A stretch of 19,727 nucleotides of DNA from UBA4660 sp002405435 (GCA_036747335.1 DAIOCL010000044.1:1-19727), one strand, 5' to 3'; positions 6,553 to 15,522 are shown, counted from the first letter of the stretch. Numbers and translations: made by a program. Notes: generated by a model from the letters alone, not told the origin.

Positions 6553-8057
6553 TACGCGCCGGCAGCCAGTTCGCCGAGAACGAAAGGCACGCGGCGGGCA
6601 ATTTCGCCAGCGAGCAGGGCGGGATAGTTGCGCTCAGCCAGCAAGATGTCTGCCGCTCTTCCATGCACATAGGCACCGAGGCGGGCCGCAGCAGCTGCCT
6701 CATGGCCCTGCGCGCGGAGGGAGGCTATGATCCCCGTGAGCACATCGCCTGCTCCGGCCGTGGAAAGGCCCGCATGTCCCGATGCATTGAAACTGATGCT
6801 GCCGTCGGGTACTGCCACCATGGTATGAGGCCCCTTTAGCAGCAGTACATCCCCCAGCGCCGTCGACTGGCTGCGTAGGGTACGCAGGCGTTCAAATGAA
6901 TTCGCATGCGGACCAAACAGTCGGTCAAATTCTCTCTCATGCGGGGTAAGAACAGTGCCGGCCGGCAGCCTGTCGATCCAGCCGTTGGCCCCCACGAGGT
7001 TAAGCGCATCGGCATCCGCCACCAGGGGCACGCGGCATTCTTCAAGTACCCTCAGCACCACGGAGGCCGTCGCATCGGAGGTACCGAGCCCGGGCCCGAT
7101 GGCGACACATTGTGCGGCAGGATGCAGCCTCACCGCCGTGAGGGCGTTGTCCCCTTCCGCACGGTCGCACATAGCCTCCGGCACAGCAGCCTGCACAATG
7201 GCAACGCCGCATGCGGGTACCGATGCTGACACGATTCCGCAACCCGCACGCAGGGCAGCATCTGCGGCCAGCACGGCGGCACCAATCTTACCGAAACTGC
7301 CCGCAATCAACTGCACCATGCCACGGCTGCGCTTGTCGCTGTCGAAGGCAAAGGGCCGCAACGCCGCCGCAGCTTCCACGCCATCAAACCAGGTCATTTC
7401 CGATTCGGTAGCGGTGTAGTAGCCAGGATCAAGTCCAATATCAAGCACATGAATGCGCCCGGTAAAACGGTGGTTTTCACGAAAAACAAAAGCGGGCTTC
7501 ACGGTTCCGAAGGTCACGGTGTCGTCGGCCTCCACCGCAGTGCCCGGCTGAGGTTCCATAAGGTCGGGAAGCAGTCCGGAAGGAACGTCAATGGCAATTT
7601 TTCTGCAGCACGATGCATTGACGTGGCCAATGAGCTCAGCCATCCAACCGCCGGCAGGCCTTGAAATGCCCGTACCCCAGAGGGCGTCTACCAGCCAGTC
7701 TTCCGCCTGCAGGGCAAATCGGAAATTGCCGGCATCCAGCATCTCCGCACTTATTGCGCAGGCGCCGAGCCGGTCGAGGTTGACCGAAAAACCGTGACTG
7801 CCGGCCGCCGTGTCACCGGCGATGAAGACAGCTACGCGCCAACCCGCTTCGGCTGCCTTCCTGGCGATACACAGTCCGTCTCCTCCATTGTTACCGGTGC
7901 CGGCCAGCACCACGAGCCGGCCGGGTATGCCCCACGCGGCGATGCGGTCGAAGCAACGCCCGGCCGCCCGCTCCATAAGCGCGTCACCGGTGATTTGCTG
8001 ACGGGCCATTGTGGCCACGTCCCATTGCCGGGTCTGCTGGGCGGTAAATATTTTCAT
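6546..8057 (-). CDS. nnr: Bifunctional NAD(P)H-hydrate epimerase / ADP-dependent NAD(P)HX dehydratase
   Basis: This 503-residue fused metabolite-repair enzyme converts damaged NADHX/NADPHX back to NAD(P)H. The N-terminal YjeF_N epimerase half (about 1-215) has GTGNNGGDG (53-61) and the acidic residue in DALWGTGISRP (Asp124). The C-terminal ribokinase-like dehydratase half (about 225-500) has GSFGKIGAAVLAADAALRAG, GPGLG (321-325), TPHEREF (371-377), NASG (424-427) and GAGDVL (435-440), all expected for nucleotide and substrate binding. Length is normal for the fusion. ATG 8057 gives MKIFTAQQTRQWD, the usual beginning. It starts 20 bases after pcm with no promoter between, so the two form a transcription unit. 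It is very GC-rich locally, with long shadow frames on the other strand. Confidence 0.95.
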   Translation of the reverse strand: MKIFTAQQTRQWDVATMARQQITGDALMERAAGRCFDRIAAWGIPGRLVVLAGTGNNGGDGLCIARKAAEAGWRVAVFIAGDTAAGSHGFSVNLDRLGACAISAEMLDAGNFRFALQAEDWLVDALWGTGISRPAGGWMAELIGHVNASCCRKIAIDVPSGLLPDLMEPQPGTAVEADDTVTFGTVKPAFVFRENHRFTGRIHVLDIGLDPGYYTATESEMTWFDGVEAAAALRPFAFDSDKRSRGMVQLIAGSFGKIGAAVLAADAALRAGCGIVSASVPACGVAIVQAAVPEAMCDRAEGDNALTAVRLHPAAQCVAIGPGLGTSDATASVVLRVLEECRVPLVADADALNLVGANGWIDRLPAGTVLTPHEREFDRLFGPHANSFERLRTLRSQSTALGDVLLLKGPHTMVAVPDGSISFNASGHAGLSTAGAGDVLTGIIASLRAQGHEAAAAARLGAYVHGRAADILLAERNYPALLAGEIARRVPFVLGELAAGAYQ

Positions 8058-8077
8058 TCAGCGAAGATGGAAAAGAA

Positions 8078-8731
8078 TCAGGGCGTATCAGACCGCTTCT
8101 CGAGCATGGGCACAAAAGAAAAGGCACCAAACGTTTCGCGGTTAAAACTTCCATCGGGCATTTTGGTCAGGACGGTCATTTCCTGCACCGCACCTTCGCC
8201 GAAGGGCATGACCAGTCTGCCGCCGGTTTCCAGCTGATCGAGCAATGCCTCCGGAATACGCGGTACGGCACACGTGATGATGATGCGTTGAAAGGGCGCA
8301 AAGGCAGGCAGCCCCTTGTAGCCATCGCCGTAAACGCAGTGCACGCGGTAGTTGAGCAGGCCGAGCACTCTTTTGGCGGTCTGGTGGAGAATGTTGTGGC
8401 GTTCAATGGAATACACCCGCGCACCCATGGCTGCAAGCACTGCCGCCTGGTAACCGCTGCCGGTACCGACTTCCAGCTCCTTCATACCCGGCGCCACCTG
8501 CAGCAGTTCCGACTGCCTGGCAACGGTATAGGGTTGCGAAATGGTCTGGCCCGCCGCGATACTGAAAGCCTTGTTTTCGTATGCATGTTCGAGAAATGCC
8601 GATGACATGAAGGCATGACGCGGCACCTTGTTGATCGCCTCCAGCACCTTCTTGTCTGAGATACCCAATCGTTCAAGTTCGGCCACCAGCTGCTTTCTCA
8701 GTCCCTTATGCCTGTAAGTATCGGTAATCAT
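8078..8731 (-). CDS. pcm: Protein-L-isoaspartate O-methyltransferase
   Basis: This 217-residue SAM-dependent enzyme methylates L-isoaspartyl residues in aged proteins so that they can revert to aspartate. Signatures: the substrate-side GQTISQPYTVA (61-71), the SAM-binding motif I ELEVGTGSGYQ (85-95), Glu110 in YSIER, the VYGDG loop and GGRLVMPFG (170-178). The frame could start 11 codons further upstream at 8764, but ATG 8731 (MITDTYRHKG) fits family length and lies 6 bases after a TACCTTTG -7 element; the upstream extension would include that element. It heads a two-gene unit with nnr (20-base gap). Both enzymes repair spontaneous chemical damage, one to proteins, one to nicotinamide cofactors. 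The family call is strong. Confidence 0.94.
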   Translation of the reverse strand: MITDTYRHKGLRKQLVAELERLGISDKKVLEAINKVPRHAFMSSAFLEHAYENKAFSIAAGQTISQPYTVARQSELLQVAPGMKELEVGTGSGYQAAVLAAMGARVYSIERHNILHQTAKRVLGLLNYRVHCVYGDGYKGLPAFAPFQRIIITCAVPRIPEALLDQLETGGRLVMPFGEGAVQEMTVLTKMPDGSFNRETFGAFSFVPMLEKRSDTP

Positions 8732-8737
8732 ACGCCT

Positions 8738-8745
8738 CAAAGGTA
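8738..8745 (-). promoter_or_regulatory. -7 element (TACCTTTG) of pcm-nnr
   Basis: The minus strand reads TACCTTTG, the same octamer as before the transaldolase gene, six bases before ATG 8731. No good TTG lies 17-23 bases upstream. It supports the shorter pcm start and a very short or absent leader. Confidence 0.5.
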
Positions 8746-8851
8746 GGTTTGACCTTGCATACACGACCGGTGTTGAAAATTAGAAATGAACGCCAGCCTG
8801 TAAAAAATGTGGCGTAGGGTAATTTAGCCGACTCAACCAGCAAAAACGGCT

Positions 8852-9844
8852 ATGCTCAGAATTGGTGTTTTAGGCTGCGGACATCTCGGAAGGATTCACA
8901 TGAAGTGTATCCGCGAATTGTCTGATACATACGTGCTCGCCGGCTGCCATGATCCGGTGCCGGAAAAACAGGCTGTCGCTGCTGCGGAGTTTCAGACCCT
9001 CGGCTTTCATTCACCCGAAGCCCTGATTGACTCCGTTGACGTGGTTGATATAGTGACACCAACCCTCTCTCACTTCGAATGTGCGCAGGCTGCCCTGAAA
9101 AAATTCCGGCATGTATTTATTGAAAAGCCGGTAACCCAGACCCTGGAAGAAGCCAGGATGCTCGAACGGCTGACCCACGAAGCGGCGGTCAAGGTGCAGG
9201 TGGGGCATGTCGAACGCTTCAATCCTGCCTTTATGGCGGTGGTACCGCATCTCCATCAGCCACGGTTTATCGAGACCCACCGCCTGGCTGAATTTAATCC
9301 CCGCGGCACTGATGTGAGTGTGGTACTCGACCTGATGATTCACGATATTGACATCGTGCTTTCCGTTACCGGAGCCAATGTGAGACAGGTGCACGCCAGC
9401 GGTGTCGCCGTGCTGAGCGATACGCCCGACATTGCTAATGCGCGCATCGAATTGGATAACGGCTGCGTTGCCAACCTGACGGCTTCACGCATTTCCCTAA
9501 AAAAAATGCGCAAATCGCGATTCTTTCAGCGTGATGCGTACATCTCCGTTGACTTTCTGTCTCGTGAAAGCGAAATTGTCAGGATGCGCTCCATCACCGG
9601 CGACCCGGATCCCTTTAGCGTAACCATTGACCTGGGTGCGCGCGGGCGGAAGGAAATTCTCTTTGAAAAGCCTGTGATTACCAACGGCAATGCCATCCGG
9701 GATGAATTGGCCGCGTTTGCCCGGGCGATACATCATGATAGCCAGCCGGTCGTGAGCCTGCACGATGGCACACGGGCACTGGAAGTGGCACTCATGATTC
9801 TCGACAGAATGAAAACCAATGATGCCGGGTTGATTGCGCCATGA
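8852..9844 (+). CDS. Gfo/Idh/MocA-family NAD(P)-dependent oxidoreductase
   Basis: This 330-residue dehydrogenase has an N-terminal Rossmann domain with GVLGCGHLGRIH (about 5-16), the family EKP motif (Glu91-Lys92-Pro93) and the C-terminal catalytic region DLMIHDIDIVL (160-170), whose His164 is the likely catalytic residue. The family oxidises or reduces sugars and nucleotide sugars. The stretches VQVGHVERFNPAF and SLKKMRKSRFF resemble the subgroup that includes GnnA-type UDP-GlcNAc 3-dehydrogenases, often linked to lipid A or surface glycans; that substrate is inference. ATG 8852 is the first reasonable start, with a near-consensus TAATTTAG about 25 bases upstream. It is co-directional with the lipoprotein and sugar transferase genes, suggesting a role in making a surface sugar. 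Confidence 0.88.
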   Translation: MLRIGVLGCGHLGRIHMKCIRELSDTYVLAGCHDPVPEKQAVAAAEFQTLGFHSPEALIDSVDVVDIVTPTLSHFECAQAALKKFRHVFIEKPVTQTLEEARMLERLTHEAAVKVQVGHVERFNPAFMAVVPHLHQPRFIETHRLAEFNPRGTDVSVVLDLMIHDIDIVLSVTGANVRQVHASGVAVLSDTPDIANARIELDNGCVANLTASRISLKKMRKSRFFQRDAYISVDFLSRESEIVRMRSITGDPDPFSVTIDLGARGRKEILFEKPVITNGNAIRDELAAFARAIHHDSQPVVSLHDGTRALEVALMILDRMKTNDAGLIAP

Positions 9845-9969
9845 ACACCACAATTGTTCATAACCCCGGTATGGCACCGCAATATCAGCCGGGCACCCGC
9901 GAAGAAAGTGTTATTAGCCACGTCCTGCGCGATCTCAAAAGATCTGGTAGCAGGTCCAAACTCAGGTAT

Positions 9970-10824
9970 ATGCAGCAATGGTTGGTCAGCCTTCTGGCAG
10001 CATCGTGTTTGCTATCGTGCGACACCGATGAGCGGGATCCTGCATTTCTGCGCATTGAGTCATTTGATTTCAGTACGGAACCGGGAGAAGGCACCGACAG
10101 CGAAAAAATCACCGAATTGTGGGTGTATGCGGAAGGCACCACCATGATCGGTTCTTACGACCTTCCGGCCACCATACCGGTTCTGGCCGAGGGCAGCACG
10201 AAGGTCAGGATATATCCGGGCATCAAAAACAACGGAATTTCGTCCACCCGCATCATTTATCCTTTTTACAACTTTTACGAATTTACAGCTGCGCTGACAC
10301 CCGGCGAAGACTTCAGTGTCACACCGGTATTCAGCTACCGCGAAGACCTTGCTATTACGGAGTACGATTTCGAAAGCGGCATTCCCTTCGAATCATACGG
10401 CGTCAATTCAGGTGAATTTCAGCTCATCTCCGATGAACGGGTGTTTGAGGGCGACCGCAGCGGCTATGCCACGCTGGCAGCTGACCAGCCGCTGTTCCTT
10501 TACCGCACGCAGTCGGCCTATACCTGGTCACCCGGTGAAATGGTATTCCTTGAAATGAACTACAGTTGCAACAACTCCTTTGGCGTCGGACTTTATGCGA
10601 TTAATGGCACCAACGAAGGCAAAAACTTTGCGGTCATACTCAACCCTACCCGGGAAGGAACCGGTGATCCGGAGTGGAACAAAATCTACATTGACCTGGG
10701 CTTTGTTATCAAGGAAAACCCCGATGCCGATTATTTCGAGCTGTACATCGAGAGTGTTCATGACAGCCCGGGCTCCGACGTGGAACTCTATTTCGACAAC
10801 CTGAAATTAGTGCAGTACAATTGA
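9970..10824 (+). CDS. Lipoprotein of unknown function
   Basis: I do not recognise this family. The frame is open from ATG 9841, which overlaps the dehydrogenase stop as ATGA, but that start would put 43 polar residues before the signal. ATG 9970 gives a compact lipoprotein signal MQQWLVSLLAASCLLSC with lipidation at Cys17, so I take it, leaving 125 bases after the dehydrogenase. The mature protein (about 268 residues) begins CDTDERD; acidic residues just after the Cys are the kind of signal that sends Bacteroidota lipoproteins to the cell surface (inference). The rest is beta-rich with many aromatic residues and a final FELYIES...ELYFDNLKLVQYN strand pattern like a lectin or carbohydrate-binding sandwich. 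The stop overlaps the start of the sugar transferase (TGATG), so the two are translationally coupled. Confidence 0.8.
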   Translation: MQQWLVSLLAASCLLSCDTDERDPAFLRIESFDFSTEPGEGTDSEKITELWVYAEGTTMIGSYDLPATIPVLAEGSTKVRIYPGIKNNGISSTRIIYPFYNFYEFTAALTPGEDFSVTPVFSYREDLAITEYDFESGIPFESYGVNSGEFQLISDERVFEGDRSGYATLAADQPLFLYRTQSAYTWSPGEMVFLEMNYSCNNSFGVGLYAINGTNEGKNFAVILNPTREGTGDPEWNKIYIDLGFVIKENPDADYFELYIESVHDSPGSDVELYFDNLKLVQYN

Positions 10825-12236
10825 TGAATACCAGACGACAGGTAGCCCTTTACATCATCGCCGACTTTACCGCTGCCGCCATAGCCTGGACAGTGCTCTA
10901 TGTTTTCCGCAAAAAAATTCTCGAACCGCAAAAGTTCGGTTACGATGTGGCGCTCGATTTTGATGCCAATTACTTCTACGGACTGATGTTTATTCCGGTA
11001 TTCTGGATAATGCTCTACGTGGCAGCAGGGCACTACCTGCGCATCTTCCGGAGGTACCGCCTTCTGGAATTCGGTCAGGTCTTGTGGGCCTCGGTAGTAG
11101 GGGTTCTATTTATTTTTTTTGTATTCCTGCTAGACGATTACATTTTCAGTTACAGGAATTATTACCAAAGCCTCCTTGTGCTGTACACCTCACATTTTTC
11201 GCTTACGTTGCTCTTCCGTCTTGCGCTCACTTCACGCACCGTGTCTTTGGTGCACTCCGGCAAACTTGGTTTCGGTACGCTCATCGTCGGCGGCAATGAA
11301 CGAGCGCTCAACATGTATGAAGAGATCAGGGCCATGCGGGAAAATCCGGGATACAAATTCGAAGGATTTGTCAGGGTAAACGGCAAAGACGACCTGCTCA
11401 CCCGACACATCCCATTTCTGGGCACCTTTGCGGATCTTCCCGCCATTATCAAAGAAAAGAAAATTGAGGAAGTCATTATTGCGGTGGAGTCCAGTGACCA
11501 CAAAGACCTGGAGAACATCATCTCCCTGCTGGAAGACTTTGATGTGAATATCAATATCATTCCCGATATGTACGACATTCTTTCCGGATCTGTCAAGATG
11601 AATTCCATCTACGGGGTGCCGCTGATCCGCATCAACCACGAACTGATGCCTGCCTGGCAATTCAGTATCAAACGCATTATTGACGTTGTTTTTTCAGCTG
11701 CGGCACTTCTGGTGTTGTTGCCTATACTCCTGATTATTGCGTTGATGGTAAAAGTCAGTTCGCCCGGACCGGTGTTTTTTTTCAAGGAACGCATCGGGAA
11801 ATTTGGCCGCCCGTTACGCAACATCAAATTCCGCACGATGGTGCCCCATGCCGAATCTAACGGCCCGCAATTATCCAGCAGCAACGATCCGCGTGTAACC
11901 AAATTCGGACGCACCTTGCGGAAGGCGCGTCTCGACGAACTTCCGCAGTTCTGGAACGTCATCAAGGGAGACATGTCGCTGGTAGGGCCGCGCCCGGAAC
12001 GGAAGTACTACATCGAACAGATCATGAAGGCTGCACCGCATTACCGCCTGCTGCACCGGGTGCGCCCGGGCATTACCTCCTGGGGGCAGGTGAAGTTCGG
12101 TTATGCCGAAAATGTTCAGCAAATGTTGCAGCGGCTGAAATACGACATTCTTTACATCGAAAACATGTCGCTGGCCATGGACATTAAGATCCTGTTTTAC
12201 ACCATCCTGATTGTCATCAAAGGCAGCGGGAAATAA
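10824..12236 (+). CDS. Polyprenyl-phosphate sugar-1-phosphate transferase (WbaP/WcaJ-like)
   Basis: This 470-residue membrane enzyme starts surface glycan assembly by transferring a sugar phosphate from a nucleotide sugar to undecaprenyl phosphate. Order of parts: hydrophobic helices in about 8-28, 52-68, 86-104 and 115-133; a CoA-binding-like Rossmann domain (GTLIVGGNERA, about 151-161, to about 260); a membrane-inserting helix (about 285-311); and the catalytic bacterial-sugar-transferase domain with KFRTM (335-339), the Asp371-Glu372 dyad in RLDELPQFWNV, GDMSLVGPRPER (382-393) and RPGITSWGQV. The frame also allows TTG 10821, but ATG 10824 overlapping the lipoprotein stop is preferred. The sugar (glucose, galactose or other) cannot be read from the sequence. 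No other glycosyltransferases lie in the window, so the rest of the glycan locus is elsewhere. Confidence 0.93.
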   Translation: MNTRRQVALYIIADFTAAAIAWTVLYVFRKKILEPQKFGYDVALDFDANYFYGLMFIPVFWIMLYVAAGHYLRIFRRYRLLEFGQVLWASVVGVLFIFFVFLLDDYIFSYRNYYQSLLVLYTSHFSLTLLFRLALTSRTVSLVHSGKLGFGTLIVGGNERALNMYEEIRAMRENPGYKFEGFVRVNGKDDLLTRHIPFLGTFADLPAIIKEKKIEEVIIAVESSDHKDLENIISLLEDFDVNINIIPDMYDILSGSVKMNSIYGVPLIRINHELMPAWQFSIKRIIDVVFSAAALLVLLPILLIIALMVKVSSPGPVFFFKERIGKFGRPLRNIKFRTMVPHAESNGPQLSSSNDPRVTKFGRTLRKARLDELPQFWNVIKGDMSLVGPRPERKYYIEQIMKAAPHYRLLHRVRPGITSWGQVKFGYAENVQQMLQRLKYDILYIENMSLAMDIKILFYTILIVIKGSGK

Positions 12237-12297
12237 GCCAGAACGGGCAGTCACCGGCCATGATGGCCCGACGCGCGCCTGCGCAGAGGCTCCTTCC

Positions 12298-15200
12298 CTA
12301 TTGCTTTGCCCTGGCCCTGGCGGGGTCCACTACCAGAAGGCCTGCCGCAGACACCCCGGCATTGAAGCGGGGAATAAGCGTTGCGTAGACCCTGTCAAGC
12401 CGGTCAAGCAGGTGCTCCGCCTCGAAATTCAATTCCGCAAATACCTCACCCATCTGGCGTGTGGGTGCGGTATCACCCATGTTGACATAATCGCTGAGTG
12501 AGCCGTATTTCTCAAACAACGCATAGGGATAACGCAACGGATCAAGTCCGGTCTTAATGTCGGGATTATACAAGCGGCGTTCGATGCTGGTCAGCGAATC
12601 TTCTATTTCCCGGTAAAGCACCATGAGCGAAGCAATAGCTGACGTGTCGGAAAAACTGCCGATGAACGACGACAACTGGCCTTTCACGGCCTCCACTTCC
12701 CTAATGCGCTCGCCCACTTCCTGTTGTTTGCGGTTGAGCGCAAGACTCAGCGAGTACTGTTTGCGCAAGTCCTCAAGGGTAACCTGTACACCCGGATCCA
12801 TCCTGACTTCAATTTCCTTTTCAGCCAGCAGGGTGTTGTTGTGAAGCATTTTGAGTGTATAGGTGCCCGGCACGACTGCGGGGCCCCTGAGTTGGTCAGC
12901 GGCCCAAAAGTCCTCAGATGGTGATTCCGCATCGGCAAGCCTCAAGTCCCAGATAAAACGGTGCATACCCTTGCGGTTAGCGAGTTGCTGCCGCGCCACG
13001 CCCAGGCCGGAATAAAAATCGCCTCCTTGTTTGTCAAAGGGTTCACCCTTGTGGTCATAAAGACTGCTGAATCCTATCAGGCTGTCGCCATCCAGTTCAC
13101 AGATGACCATCCGAAGTTCGCCCTGCAGCGGTTGGCGCAGGTAATAATGCACCAGGAGGCCGCTGGGCGCATTGGTGCCTTCCTTCAACCGCATACTACG
13201 CGCCCGCTCTTCACTCAGCTGATACCCCTTGTAGCGTAACGCAGGGGCTGGCTGAAACAGGTAAAAAACCCCGGGGGCTGTTTCTCGTTTGCATTCCCGC
13301 AGCGGTGTGATGTCGTCGAGGACCCACATTGACCGGCCATGTGTAGCGATCACAAGGGCGTTTTCGGCGGTGTTTATGCGCATATCCCAGACCGGAGTAA
13401 CCGGCAGGTTGAGGCTGAGCGGCTGCCAGAAATTGCCGCCGTTAAAGGAAACATACACCCCCGTCTCCGTGCCGCAATACAAGAGGTCTTTCATGACATT
13501 GTCCTCGCGGATGCATCTGGTGTAGTCGCCGGCCGTAATGCCGGATGTAATGACCGCCCAGGTTTTGCCGAAGTCCTGTGTACGCAGCAGGTATGGCTTT
13601 GTGTCATCGAGACGGTAACGGTGGGCTGCGAGGTAACAGGTGCCTGCATCGAAACGCGAAGCCTCCAGGATATTGATGGTTGACCACGCCGGCAATGACG
13701 GAGGCGTGACGTTTACCCACGTTTGGCCGTTGTCGCGGCTCAGGTGAACAAGTCCGTCATCGCTGCCAGCCCATAATATCCCCTGGGTTACGGGCGATTC
13801 GGCGAAAGCATAAATGGTACAGTACACTTCTGCGCCGGTATTATCGGGGGTAAGTACGCCGCCACTCTGCAACTGCTTCGCGGGGTCATCACGCGTAAGG
13901 TCCGGAGAAATGGTTTCCCAACTCGCTCCGCCGTTGGTTGTTCTGTGCACATGGTTGGAGGTGCAATACATCACCTCCGGGTTCCACGGAGAAAATACAA
14001 TCGGGTAGGTCCATGCAAAGCGATATTTCCAGGTATCGGCGCCCCAGCCATCATTGATGTAAGGGTAGACCGAAGTGGTGGTTTCCTGTTCATTGCGCGT
14101 ATCAAGCGAAGTCATGATTCCGTTGTATTCTCCACCGAAAATGCGTTGAGGCTCTCCGGGCGTCGGAACGATATAACCGGCTTCTCCACCCGCAACGGAT
14201 CTCCAGTCCCGCTCGCCGATGCTGCCTGAGGCGGTCCGTGTCGCAATGCGCACAGAGCCCCAGTCCTGCTGGCCTCCATAGGCATGCACCGGAAAGTTAT
14301 CGTCAAGATTGACATGGTAAAACTGGGATGTCGGTATTTTCAGATCTGACCATGTGTTGCCGTCATTGAAAGTGATCACCGCACCTCCGTCAAAACCGCA
14401 TATATAGTTGGCAGGGTTTTCGGGATTGATCCACAGGTCATGACAATCGCCGTGTTCCTGCGGTATGGCTGTGAAGCTGTGCCCGCCGTCAATGCTCTTC
14501 ATGAGTTCAAGGTTGCAGGTATAGACAACGTTTTCATTGCGTGGATCGCAAAAGATCTCACTGAAGTACCAGGGGCGCTGTGTAATCTCATTGGCCGTGC
14601 AGACCAGTGACCAGCTGGCACCTCCGTTATCGCTGCGGTATAAACCCGGTTTTTTGCTCTCCACCAGGGCAAAGACACGCGAAGGGTTGGCGGGAGAGAC
14701 CGCCATGCAGATCTTGCCCAAAACCCCTACGGGCAAACCGGGTCTGTTGCTGATTTCCTTCCATGTTTCTCCGCCGTCGGTGCTTTTGTACATGGCACAA
14801 CCGGGTCCTCCGCTGTCGAGCTTCCATGGCTTGCGATTGACCTGCCATGTGGTTGCGTACAGCACATTCGGATTGCCCGGTTCAAAGTCCACATCTTTGC
14901 ACCCTGTGCTGTCGTTGGCATAGAGTATCTTCTTCCAGGTGGCTCCGCCATCCAGGGTGCGGTACAACCCCCGCTCCGGATTTTTTCCGAACATTTTACC
15001 CATCACCGCCGCATAGGCAACAGCCGGGTTATCGGGATGTACGATGATGCGACCCGTGGCCGAAGCCTCGAGCTTCAATACATGCTTCCATGTCTTTCCA
15101 GCGTCTTCACTCTTATAGATGCCATCACCCATAAGGGCCGTGTTGCGGATAGCGGCTTCGCCCATGCCGACGTAGATGATATTGGCATTCGCCGGCGCTA

Positions 15201-15522
15201 CAGCCACCGCCCCGACCGATGCAGACGTGAAGGTTTTGTCTGATATGGGATACCAGTAAGCTCCGCCATCTTCGGTCTTCCAGACCCCACCGCCGGTGGC
15301 CCCCATGTAATAGGTCAGTGGATCATTGTTGACACCACTTACACCGAGTGACCGTCCGCCCTGCCAGGGTCCGATACAACGCCACTTCAAACCCTGGTAG
15401 AGCGCAGGATCCACTGCGCCCCATACAACGGGTGCCGGACTGACCGGCTTTTCTTTCTTTTGTGCGTGGATTGAAATACTGAACAGGATACAAGCACCCA
15501 ATAAGATCAATGAAATTCTCAT
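12298..15522 (-). CDS. Large secreted Vps10/sortilin-type beta-propeller (BNR/Asp-box) protein
   Basis: This protein of 1074 residues begins with a clear signal peptide (MRISLILLGACILFSISIHA). About residues 35-745 hold a long beta-propeller region with at least ten Asp-box-like turns (pattern S/T-x-D/N-x-G-x-x-W), for example KTEDGGAYWYP, KSEDAGKTWKH, RTLDGGATWKK, KSTDGGETWKE, RSDNGGASWS, RTTNGGASWET, SRDNGQTWVN and RTQDFGKTWAV. Residues about 750-930 look like a beta-sandwich region, followed by a helical segment (about 915-1050). Bacteroidota proteins of this build are often annotated glycosyl hydrolase or sortilin-like; no catalytic residues can be assigned, so binding or scaffolding is as likely as hydrolysis. 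No T9SS C-terminal domain is evident. An upstream in-frame ATG at 15540 would add six residues. It stands alone, convergent with the sugar transferase across a 61-base gap. Confidence 0.88.
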   Translation of the reverse strand: MRISLILLGACILFSISIHAQKKEKPVSPAPVVWGAVDPALYQGLKWRCIGPWQGGRSLGVSGVNNDPLTYYMGATGGGVWKTEDGGAYWYPISDKTFTSASVGAVAVAPANANIIYVGMGEAAIRNTALMGDGIYKSEDAGKTWKHVLKLEASATGRIIVHPDNPAVAYAAVMGKMFGKNPERGLYRTLDGGATWKKILYANDSTGCKDVDFEPGNPNVLYATTWQVNRKPWKLDSGGPGCAMYKSTDGGETWKEISNRPGLPVGVLGKICMAVSPANPSRVFALVESKKPGLYRSDNGGASWSLVCTANEITQRPWYFSEIFCDPRNENVVYTCNLELMKSIDGGHSFTAIPQEHGDCHDLWINPENPANYICGFDGGAVITFNDGNTWSDLKIPTSQFYHVNLDDNFPVHAYGGQQDWGSVRIATRTASGSIGERDWRSVAGGEAGYIVPTPGEPQRIFGGEYNGIMTSLDTRNEQETTTSVYPYINDGWGADTWKYRFAWTYPIVFSPWNPEVMYCTSNHVHRTTNGGASWETISPDLTRDDPAKQLQSGGVLTPDNTGAEVYCTIYAFAESPVTQGILWAGSDDGLVHLSRDNGQTWVNVTPPSLPAWSTINILEASRFDAGTCYLAAHRYRLDDTKPYLLRTQDFGKTWAVITSGITAGDYTRCIREDNVMKDLLYCGTETGVYVSFNGGNFWQPLSLNLPVTPVWDMRINTAENALVIATHGRSMWVLDDITPLRECKRETAPGVFYLFQPAPALRYKGYQLSEERARSMRLKEGTNAPSGLLVHYYLRQPLQGELRMVICELDGDSLIGFSSLYDHKGEPFDKQGGDFYSGLGVARQQLANRKGMHRFIWDLRLADAESPSEDFWAADQLRGPAVVPGTYTLKMLHNNTLLAEKEIEVRMDPGVQVTLEDLRKQYSLSLALNRKQQEVGERIREVEAVKGQLSSFIGSFSDTSAIASLMVLYREIEDSLTSIERRLYNPDIKTGLDPLRYPYALFEKYGSLSDYVNMGDTAPTRQMGEVFAELNFEAEHLLDRLDRVYATLIPRFNAGVSAAGLLVVDPARARAKQ

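Noticed and set aside
6546..8057. Long plus-strand frames opposite nnr
   Set aside because: They are shadows produced by GC-rich coding sequence; the minus-strand protein accounts for the whole region with intact catalytic motifs.
12244..12270. Inverted repeats between the sugar transferase and the Vps10-type gene (GGCCAT/ATGGCC and CGGGC/GCCCG)
   Set aside because: The inner arms leave only a one-base loop, the outer pair competes with them, and no T run follows on either strand, so a terminator call is not supported.
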